NCBI GenBank assembly: GCA_009923475.1
Contig: RFTM01000045.1
Coordinates: 1-9,117 of the forward strand
Direction of reading: 5' to 3'
Source: Gammaproteobacteria bacterium
GTDB taxonomy: Bacteria; Pseudomonadota; Gammaproteobacteria; Steroidobacterales; Steroidobacteraceae
DNA: 9,117 bases
Shown here: positions 1 to 5,274 of the stretch, piece after piece
Position numbering within the stretch: the first letter of the stretch is position 1
How the letters are laid out: each line of letters begins with the position of its first letter
The notes under the pieces: model-generated
Databases searched by the model: none
What the model was told of the DNA's origin: nothing
The model's input: only the letters and a program-made list of their open reading frames with translations
Program-made: the position numbers and the translations under genes

Positions 1-1
1 C

Positions 2-116
2 TGTGGTGAGGTGACGGAGTTTAAGCCCGCCTTCACCAATCCCAAGACCCAGAAGCGGGTGTCCGCCAAGTTTCAGTGCCGCAACAAGGAGTGCCCGGCC
101 AAGGCCGTCAACGGCA
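2..116 (+). other. Zinc-ribbon-like fragment at window edge, part of the composite ORF
   Basis: The frame is open from nt 2 and begins with Cys-Gly (codon at nt 2-4). About 25 residues later comes a CX4C pair (Cys codons at 77-79 and 92-94) in the context KFQCRNKECPAK. A CG knuckle followed by a second cysteine pair is the usual look of a small zinc ribbon; the first cysteine of the first pair would lie outside the window. The stretch is Lys/Arg-rich and does not resemble a BCCT transporter or the beta-rich segment that follows. I do not recognise the parent protein. It could be the C-terminal end of a phage or DNA-binding protein, but that is a guess. Confidence 0.35.
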
Positions 117-1489
117 CCACGGCGCTCGCGGCCGGCACTGGCGCACAGCTGATCCTGCGTGGCACTGCGGCGCAGATCAACGCGTATGTGTCGCGTGCAG
201 GTTCGCTCACATTTACCGGCACGGGCAATGCCACGTTGACGATTGCGGTGTCCACGATTGGCGGGGCCGGCGAGCCGGCGCGGATCAGCACCGCGCAGTC
301 GGCGATCACGCGGATCAGTGCGCCCACGAGCGCAGCAACGCTGGCGTTGTCGGTGCCCGGGTCGCTCAAGGTGGAGCCGGGCTCGGCCACGGCCACGCCG
401 CTGTCGTTGCTGCCGGCTACGGGCCGGGATGCGGTGGAAGGCTCGGGCACGCTGACGCTGACGGTGTCGGTGGCGAGCGTGGTGGATGGCGCAACGACCA
501 CGCGTGTCGGGTCGTTGAGTCTCGTCAACGACGATGCCACGACTAATGCCGACGGCGTGCTGATCGGCGGCAGTGCCACGGCGCTCGCGCTCACGGCGCC
601 GATGGTGGCCGCGCTCTTCGAGAAGCTGACAGGCGTCCCGCAGAGCTTCATGGTCGAGGCGACCGTCATCCTCATCTGCGTGCTCATCTTCGCCGCCAGC
701 AGCTTCGTCGGCCTCGAGAAGGGCTTCAAGCGGATGTCGGACGCGAACACCTGGATCGCGCTCGGCCTGCTCGGTTTCGTCGTCGCCGTGGGGCCCACGC
801 TCTTCATCCTGCAGATGGGCACCAACTCGCTCGGCCTGATGCTGCAGGAGTTCGTGCGCATGGTGACCTGGACCGACCCGGTCGAGCGCAAGGGCTTCGT
901 CGAGAGCTGGACCGTCTTCTACTGGGCGTGGTGGGTGGCCTACGGTCCGTTCGTCGCGCTGTTCGCGACGCGCATCTCGCGCGGCCGCACGCTGCGCGAG
1001 CTGATCTTCGGCCTCATCACCTTCGGCACGCTGGGCGCAGGCATCTTCTACATCGTGCTCGGCAACTACGCCATGAACCTCGAGCTCACCGGCGCCCTCG
1101 AGGTCACGCGCCTCGTGAAGGAGGAGTCCGGTGCGGCCGCGCTCGCCGAGGTCCTCGCCACGCTGCCGTATCCGACGCTGGTGATCCTCGGTTTCCTCGT
1201 GGTCGCGGCCATCCTGATGGCGACCACCTACGATTCGGCGTCCTACACCCTCGCCTCGGTCTCGAGCCGCGACATCCACGCCGGACAGGACCCCGCGCGC
1301 TGGAACCGCGTGTTCTGGGCCTTCGCCATCGGCGTGCCGCCGGTGGCGCTGCTGTTCGTGAAGGGCGGCATCACGGTGGTGCAGTCGGCCACCATCATCG
1401 TCAGCCTGCCGCTGCTCGCCGTCGGCGTGCTGCTCGCGCTCTCCATCCTGCGCATGATCCGCGAGGATGAAGCGGCCGGTAAGCTCTGA
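11..1489 (+). CDS. Composite ORF: foreign N-terminus joined in frame to C-terminal half of a BCCT-family betaine/choline/carnitine transporter
   Basis: From about residue 195 (nt 593) to the stop, the 492-aa product reads as a BCCT secondary transporter of the cytoplasmic membrane. These import glycine betaine, choline, carnitine or DMSP. The family signature SWTVFYWAWW is at residues 299-308, followed by the cytoplasmic ISRGRT motif, and seven hydrophobic spans are visible (near 213-235, 247-267, 299-322, 331-354, 388-408, 434-452 and 458-483). A BCCT protein normally has twelve spans and over 500 residues of its own. Here about the first 200 are missing, including the spans that carry the first half of the substrate aromatic box. 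Residues 1-192 are instead zinc-ribbon-like and adhesin-like. Codon use shifts near nt 600, with many T- or A-ending codons before it and almost pure G/C endings after. The frame is open from nt 2, so GTG at 11 may not be the real start. As read, transport activity is unlikely. BCCT identity of the C-terminal part is secure; the fusion is not. Confidence 0.75.
   Translation: MTEFKPAFTNPKTQKRVSAKFQCRNKECPAKAVNGTTALAAGTGAQLILRGTAAQINAYVSRAGSLTFTGTGNATLTIAVSTIGGAGEPARISTAQSAITRISAPTSAATLALSVPGSLKVEPGSATATPLSLLPATGRDAVEGSGTLTLTVSVASVVDGATTTRVGSLSLVNDDATTNADGVLIGGSATALALTAPMVAALFEKLTGVPQSFMVEATVILICVLIFAASSFVGLEKGFKRMSDANTWIALGLLGFVVAVGPTLFILQMGTNSLGLMLQEFVRMVTWTDPVERKGFVESWTVFYWAWWVAYGPFVALFATRISRGRTLRELIFGLITFGTLGAGIFYIVLGNYAMNLELTGALEVTRLVKEESGAAALAEVLATLPYPTLVILGFLVVAAILMATTYDSASYTLASVSSRDIHAGQDPARWNRVFWAFAIGVPPVALLFVKGGITVVQSATIIVSLPLLAVGVLLALSILRMIREDEAAGKL
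117..130 (+). repeat. 14-bp direct repeat, copy 1 (left edge of adhesin-like segment)
   Basis: The sequence ccacggcgctcgcg occurs here and again, perfectly, at 576-589. The two copies lie 459 bases (153 codons) apart in the same codon phase, reading T-T-A-L-A here and A-T-A-L-A in the second copy. Flanking bases differ on both sides. The copies sit at the two places where the protein changes character. Confidence 0.6.
576..589 (+). repeat. 14-bp direct repeat, copy 2 (junction with BCCT homology)
   Basis: This is a perfect copy of ccacggcgctcgcg at 117-130. It lies directly before the point where BCCT homology starts (APMVAALF, nt 596 on). Such a repeat could be microhomology at a recombination or assembly junction, or simply an internal repeat of an adhesin gene. 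Confidence 0.6.
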
Positions 1490-1502
1490 GACCGCCTCGT
1501 GA

Positions 1503-1525
1503 GGCCGTCCGGGGCCGGACGGGCC
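1503..1525 (+). terminator. GC-rich hairpin after the transporter ORF, possible terminator without a U tract
   Basis: Fourteen bases after the transporter stop, arm GGCCGTCCG (1503-1511) pairs with CGGACGGGCC (1516-1525) around a 4-base loop, with one bulged G. It is a stable stem, but the bases after it are not T-rich, so it does not fit a classical factor-independent terminator. It may mark the 3' end of the upstream transcript or block exonucleases. Confidence 0.35.
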
Positions 1526-1539
1526 CCGGTCGCTTACGC

Positions 1540-1569
1540 TCAACATGATGTCGCATTCAGGCGTGTAAT
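1540..1569 (+). promoter_or_regulatory. Candidate sigma-70-type promoter for the fhs-fds operon
   Basis: TCAACA at 1540-1545 matches the -35 consensus at 4 of 6 positions. TGTAAT at 1564-1569 matches the -10 consensus at 5 of 6, with an 18-base spacer. This would start transcription near 1576, inside the only sizeable gap before a run of six packed genes. No other spot in the gap fits as well, but a two-box match in one sequence is weak evidence. Confidence 0.35.
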
Positions 1570-1575
1570 CCCCCC

Positions 1576-1601
1576 CTCCCGCGACCACAATTTCGCGGGG
1601 G
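1576..1601 (+). other. Inverted repeat / hairpin in the predicted fhs leader
   Basis: CCCGCGA (1578-1584) pairs perfectly with TCGCGGG (1593-1599) around an 8-base AC/T-rich loop. A G-T wobble and one more C-G pair extend it to 9 bp. It ends about ten bases before the G-rich ribosome binding site of fhs. It could be a leader structure affecting translation or RNA stability, an operator for a dimeric regulator, or a weak terminator. I do not recognise a known riboswitch here. Confidence 0.4.
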
Positions 1602-1610
1602 TCTTACAAC

Positions 1611-1627
1611 GGGGGATGATGTCTTGA
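1611..1627 (+). promoter_or_regulatory. fhs ribosome binding site with a three-codon mini-ORF overlapping the TTG start
   Basis: GGGGGA at 1611-1616 is seven bases before the TTG start at 1624 and serves as the Shine-Dalgarno element. In another frame, ATG-ATG-TCT-TGA (1616-1627) encodes Met-Met-Ser. Its stop overlaps the start codon as TTGA, a layout that would allow re-initiation. The two ATGs lie too close to the SD to be good starts themselves. Confidence 0.4.
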
Positions 1628-3297
1628 AGTCCAACATCGAGATCGCGCAGGCGGCCAAACTCCGGCCGATCACCGCGCTGGCCCAGGACCGGCTCGGCAT
1701 CCCCGAAGAGGCGCTGGAGCCCTTCGGACGCCACAAGGCGAAGCTCTCCCTCGGGTACATCGATTCGCTGCGCGACCGCCCCGACGGCAAGCTCGTGCTG
1801 GTGACCGCCATCTCGCCGACGCCGGCGGGCGAGGGCAAGACCACCACCACGGTCGGCCTCGGCGACGCGCTCAACCGCATCGGCAAGCGGGCCGTGGTCT
1901 GCCTCCGCGAACCCGCGCTCGGCCCGGTGTTCGGCATGAAGGGCGGCGCGGCCGGCGGCGGCCACGCGCAGGTCGTGCCGATGGAGGACATCAACCTGCA
2001 CTTCACCGGCGACTTCGCCGCCATCGCGCTCGCGAACAACCTGCTCGCCGCGATGATCGACAACCACATCTACCACGGCAACGAACTCGGCTTCGACGTG
2101 CGCCGCATCGCCTGGCGCCGCGTGGTCGACGTCAACGACCGCGCGCTGCGCCAGATCACCGCCGGGCTCGGCGGCAGCCCCAACGGCTTCCCGCGCGAGG
2201 ACGGCTTCGACATCGTGGTGGCCTCCGAGGTGATGGCCATCTTCTGCCTCGCCACCAGCATCAGCGACCTCAAGGAGCGCCTCGGCAAGATCGTGGTGGG
2301 TTATACCCGCGAACAGAAGCCGATCCTCGCCCGCGACCTCAAGGCGCACGGCGCGATGACGGTGCTGCTCAAGGACGCGCTCGCGCCGAACCTGGTGCAG
2401 ACCCTCGAGAACAACCCGGCGATCATCCATGGCGGCCCGTTCGCCAACATCGCCCACGGCTGCAACTCGGTGATCGCCACCCGCACCGCGCTCAAGCTCG
2501 GCGAGTTCGTGGTCACCGAGGCGGGTTTCGGCGCCGACCTCGGCGCCGAGAAGTTCATCGACATCAAGTGCCGCAAGGCGGGCCTGCGCCCTGATGCGGC
2601 GGTCATCGTCGCCACGGTGCGCGCGCTGAAGTACCACGGCGGCGTCGAGGTCCCCGACCTGCCCAAGGAGAACGTCGAGGCGCTCAAGAAGGGCATGGCC
2701 AACCTCGAGCGGCACATCAAGAACGTGCGCGACCGCATGGGACTGCCTTGCGTGGTCTCGATCAACCACCGCGCCGAGGACACCGCCGCCGAGATCCAGG
2801 CGCTGCACGAGCGCGCGAGCCACCTGGGCGTGAAGGTCGTCACGGCGAAGCACTTCGCCGAGGGCAGCGCCGGCGCGACCGAACTCGCGCACGAGGTGGT
2901 GCGGCTGACCACCCAGCCCAACTACTTCACCAACATGTACCCGGACGAGATGCCGCTCTGGGACAAGATGAAGAAGGTCGCGACCGAGCTCTACGGGGCC
3001 TCCGACATCACGGCCGATGCCAAGGTGCGCGCCGCCATCCGCAAGCTGCAGGACGACGGCTACGGCCACTACCCGGTCTGCGTCGCCAAGACGCAGTATT
3101 CGTTCTCCACCGACCCGAAGCTGCGCGGCGCGCCCAGCGGCCACGTGGTCAACATCCGCGAGGTCAGGCTCGCGGCGGGCGCCGAGTTCATCGTGATGAT
3201 CTGCGGCGACATCATGACCATGCCGGGACTGCCCAAGCTGCCCGCAGCCTGCAACATCGACATCGACGAGGCCGGGCGCGTCGTCGGCATGTTCTGA
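1624..3297 (+). CDS. fhs: Formate-tetrahydrofolate ligase (10-formyl-THF synthetase, EC 6.3.4.3)
   Basis: This 557-aa cytoplasmic enzyme joins formate to tetrahydrofolate using ATP, giving 10-formyl-THF; the reaction is reversible. The length is the family's usual one for the monofunctional bacterial form. Visible landmarks are the N-terminal [12 protein letters not shown], the ATP-binding loop TPAGEGKT at residues 66-73, the glycine-rich signature [14 protein letters not shown] at 104-117 (His114 where the classical signature has Tyr) followed by the family phrase [11 protein letters not shown], and [11 protein letters not shown] at 330-340. The C-terminus [12 protein letters not shown] is also typical. 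TTG at 1624 is chosen because the family N-terminus begins exactly there, a G-rich SD sits seven bases upstream, and no in-frame ATG or GTG precedes it. It is the first gene of the operon, ten bases before fdsG, so it is probably co-transcribed with formate dehydrogenase. Identity is essentially certain; the direction of flux is not shown by sequence. Confidence 0.97.
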   Translation: MKSNIEIAQAAKLRPITALAQDRLGIPEEALEPFGRHKAKLSLGYIDSLRDRPDGKLVLVTAISPTPAGEGKTTTTVGLGDALNRIGKRAVVCLREPALGPVFGMKGGAAGGGHAQVVPMEDINLHFTGDFAAIALANNLLAAMIDNHIYHGNELGFDVRRIAWRRVVDVNDRALRQITAGLGGSPNGFPREDGFDIVVASEVMAIFCLATSISDLKERLGKIVVGYTREQKPILARDLKAHGAMTVLLKDALAPNLVQTLENNPAIIHGGPFANIAHGCNSVIATRTALKLGEFVVTEAGFGADLGAEKFIDIKCRKAGLRPDAAVIVATVRALKYHGGVEVPDLPKENVEALKKGMANLERHIKNVRDRMGLPCVVSINHRAEDTAAEIQALHERASHLGVKVVTAKHFAEGSAGATELAHEVVRLTTQPNYFTNMYPDEMPLWDKMKKVATELYGASDITADAKVRAAIRKLQDDGYGHYPVCVAKTQYSFSTDPKLRGAPSGHVVNIREVRLAAGAEFIVMICGDIMTMPGLPKLPAACNIDIDEAGRVVGMF

Positions 3298-3307
3298 CGG
3301 CGGCATC

Positions 3308-3769
3308 ATGGCCTGGGACACGCAGCGCGCCGCCGACATCATCGAGACCTACAAGCATCTCGACGGGCCGGCCTTGCCGGTGCTGCGCGCGCTGCAGCTG
3401 GAGTTCGGGTATCTGCCCGACGAGGCCGTTTCGCAGGTGGCCGAGGCGCTCAACCTCTCACGCGCCGAGGTGCACGGCGTCGTCACCTTCTACCACGACT
3501 TCCGGCGCGAGCCGGGCGGGCGCACGAGCCTCAAGGTCTGCCGCGCCGAGGCCTGCCAGGCCATGGGCGGTGATGCGCTCGGGGACGAGGCACGCCGGCG
3601 CTTGGGCGTCGACTGGCATGGCACGACCCGCGACGGCGAGGTGACCCTCGAACCGATGTTCTGCCTCGGGCTCTGCTCCGTGGCGCCGGCGGCGCAGGTG
3701 GGCGATCGCCTGGTCGCGCGCGCCGATTGGCCGAAGCTCGAAGAGGCGCTGCGCAAGTGCCGTCCGTGA
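3308..3769 (+). CDS. fdsG: NAD-dependent formate dehydrogenase, gamma subunit (NuoE-like [2Fe-2S] protein)
   Basis: This 153-aa protein is the small electron-transfer subunit of the soluble FdsGBA formate dehydrogenase and a homologue of complex I NuoE (24 kDa subunit). An N-terminal helical part (about 1-65) is followed by the characteristic VHGVVTFYHDFRREPGG and a thioredoxin-like domain. Four cysteines arranged CX4C (78, 83) and CX3C (119, 123, in FCLGLCSVAP) ligate one [2Fe-2S] cluster. It works beside FdsB at the NADH end of the enzyme. The length matches known FdsG. It starts with ATG ten bases after fhs with only a weak GGCGG upstream, which suggests translational coupling. Its stop overlaps the fdsB start as GTGA. 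NuoE or hydrogenase HoxE are the relatives it might be confused with, but the following fdsB and fdsA settle the choice. Confidence 0.95.
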   Translation: MAWDTQRAADIIETYKHLDGPALPVLRALQLEFGYLPDEAVSQVAEALNLSRAEVHGVVTFYHDFRREPGGRTSLKVCRAEACQAMGGDALGDEARRRLGVDWHGTTRDGEVTLEPMFCLGLCSVAPAAQVGDRLVARADWPKLEEALRKCRP

Positions 3770-5274
3770 CCCGCATCTACGTCCCCGCCGATTCCGCCGC
3801 GCTCGCGCTGGGCGCCGACGAGGTCGCGGCCGCCCTCGCGGCCGAGGCGAAGCGCGCGGGCGCAGCCGTGGAGATCGTCCGCAACGGCTCGCGCGGCATG
3901 CATTGGCTGGAGCCGCTGGTCGAGGTGCAGACCGCGTCCGGTCGCATCGCTTACGGGCCGGTGACGGCGGCCGATGTGCCGGGCCTGCTCAAGGCCGGAC
4001 TGCTCGAGGGCGCGGCGCATGCGCTGCGCATCGGCGATCCTGCGCAGCATCCGTTCCTCGCCCGCCAGACGCGATGGACCTTCGCGCGCTGCGGCATCAT
4101 CGACCCCGTCTCCTGGGACGACTACACGGCGCACGGCGGCGGGCAGGGCCTCGCGCGTGCGCGCACGCTCGGCGCCAAGGCGACGCTCGAGGCAGTGACC
4201 GCCTCGGGGCTGCGGGGCCGCGGCGGCGCCGGCTTCCCGGCGGGCATCAAGTGGCGCACGGTCCACGACGCGCCGGGCGACACCAAGTATGTCGTCTGCA
4301 ACGCCGACGAGGGCGACTCCGGCACCTTCGCCGACCGCATGGTGATGGAAGGCGACCCGTTCGCGCTGCTCGAGGGCATGGTCATCTGCGGTCTCGCGGT
4401 GGGCGCGCGCAAGGGCTTCATCTACATCCGCTCCGAGTATCCCCGCGCCATCGCGGTGCTCGAGCATGCCTTGGTGGTGGCGCGGGCCAACGGCCTCTTC
4501 GAGGACTGCGCCATCGAGCTGCGCATCGGCGCCGGGTCTTATGTCTGCGGCGAGGAGACCGCGCTGCTCGAGAGCCTCGAGGGCAAGCGCGGCCAGGTCC
4601 GCGCCAAGCCGCCGCTGCCCGCGCATCACGGCCTCTTCGGCAAGCCGACGGTGGTCAACAACGTCCTCACGCTCGCGACGGTGCCCGAGATCCTGCTGCG
4701 CGGACCCGAAGCCTACGCGGCCTTGGGTACGGGCCGCTCGCGCGGCACGCTGCCTTGGCAGCTCGCGGGCAACATCAAGCACGGCGGGCTCTTCGAGGCG
4801 CCGTTCGGCATGACGCTCGGCGAGATCGTCGATGACGTCGGCGGCGGCTCGGCCACCGGCCGGCCGGTGCGGGCGGTGCAGGTGGGCGGTCCCTTGGGGG
4901 CGTATTTCCCGCGCGCGCTGTTCGACACGCCGCTCGACTACGAGGCCTTCGCGGCGCGCGACGGCCTGGTCGGCCACGGCGGCGTCGTGGTGTTCGACGA
5001 CAGCGTCGACATGGCGCGGCAGGCGCGCTTCGCGATGGAGTTCTGCGCCGCCGAGTCCTGCGGCAAGTGCACGCCCTGCCGCGTCGGGTCGGTGCGTGGC
5101 ATGGAGGTCATCGACAAGATCCTCGCGGGCCGCGACGTCGATGCGAACTTGTCGCTCCTCGAAGACCTTTGCAATACTCTCCGACTGGGGTCACTCTGTG
5201 CGCTGGGCGGCTTCGTGCCGTATCCGGTCATGAGTGCGGTGCGTCACTTCCCGCAGGATTTCCGAACGCCATGA
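3766..5274 (+). CDS. fdsB: NAD-dependent formate dehydrogenase, beta subunit (NuoF-like, FMN/NAD-binding)
   Basis: This 502-aa diaphorase subunit carries FMN, binds NAD and passes electrons from the Mo subunit to NAD+. GTG at 3766 is chosen over GTG further upstream at 3727 because it gives the typical N-terminus MTRIYVPADSAALALGADEV and a GTGA overlap with fdsG. Residues 1-110 form a fused thioredoxin-like region without cluster cysteines. The NuoF core follows: GRGGAGFPAG at about 151-160 (nucleotide binding), CNADEGDSGTF from Cys178 (flavin and NAD site), GSYVCGEETALLESLEG, then the SLBB-like region. The C-terminal [4Fe-4S] site is SCGKCTPC (Cys432, 435, 438) plus Cys478 in SLCALGG. All expected ligands are present and the length is normal. 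fdsA follows with an ATGA overlap. Confidence is high for both family and start. Confidence 0.95.
   Translation: MTRIYVPADSAALALGADEVAAALAAEAKRAGAAVEIVRNGSRGMHWLEPLVEVQTASGRIAYGPVTAADVPGLLKAGLLEGAAHALRIGDPAQHPFLARQTRWTFARCGIIDPVSWDDYTAHGGGQGLARARTLGAKATLEAVTASGLRGRGGAGFPAGIKWRTVHDAPGDTKYVVCNADEGDSGTFADRMVMEGDPFALLEGMVICGLAVGARKGFIYIRSEYPRAIAVLEHALVVARANGLFEDCAIELRIGAGSYVCGEETALLESLEGKRGQVRAKPPLPAHHGLFGKPTVVNNVLTLATVPEILLRGPEAYAALGTGRSRGTLPWQLAGNIKHGGLFEAPFGMTLGEIVDDVGGGSATGRPVRAVQVGGPLGAYFPRALFDTPLDYEAFAARDGLVGHGGVVVFDDSVDMARQARFAMEFCAAESCGKCTPCRVGSVRGMEVIDKILAGRDVDANLSLLEDLCNTLRLGSLCALGGFVPYPVMSAVRHFPQDFRTP

Larger units (their letters stand above)
117..592 (+). other. Adhesin-like, low-complexity beta-rich segment within the composite ORF
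   Basis: These roughly 155 residues are rich in Ala, Thr, Ser, Gly and Val and alternate polar and hydrophobic residues, as in beta strands. The phrase LRGTAAQINAYVSRAGSLTF resembles the recurring 'L-x-G-T-x-x-x-I-N-A-x-L' unit of giant RTX or cadherin-like bacterial surface adhesins. A second stretch (DAVEGSGTLTLTVSV, then SLVNDD) looks like Calx-beta or related Ig-like surface repeats. There are no cysteines, no signal peptide and no membrane span. Wobble positions are less G/C-biased than in the rest of the window. It is best read as a piece of a large secreted or surface protein gene, out of place before a membrane transporter. The family resemblance is by pattern only. Confidence 0.45.

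Noticed and set aside
1..600. Prophage or IS remnant at the left edge
   Set aside because: No transposase, integrase, terminal inverted repeats or attachment-like site is visible. The 14-bp repeat alone does not show a mobile element.
1571..1610. Tetrahydrofolate riboswitch upstream of fhs
   Set aside because: Only a single simple stem-loop is visible in a leader of about 50 bases. That is too short and lacks the multi-helix layout of known THF-binding RNAs.
1540..3342. 600-codon minus-strand open frame opposite fhs
   Set aside because: It shows the same shadow composition and runs across the fhs promoter region and into fdsG without any family resemblance.
3727..3765. Upstream GTG extension of fdsB inside fdsG
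   Set aside because: It adds 13 residues unlike known FdsB. GTG at 3766 gives the family N-terminus and a GTGA overlap.
3490..4977. 495-codon minus-strand open frame opposite fdsG and fdsB
   Set aside because: It spans two well-supported plus-strand genes, is Arg/Ala/His-rich and has no domain.
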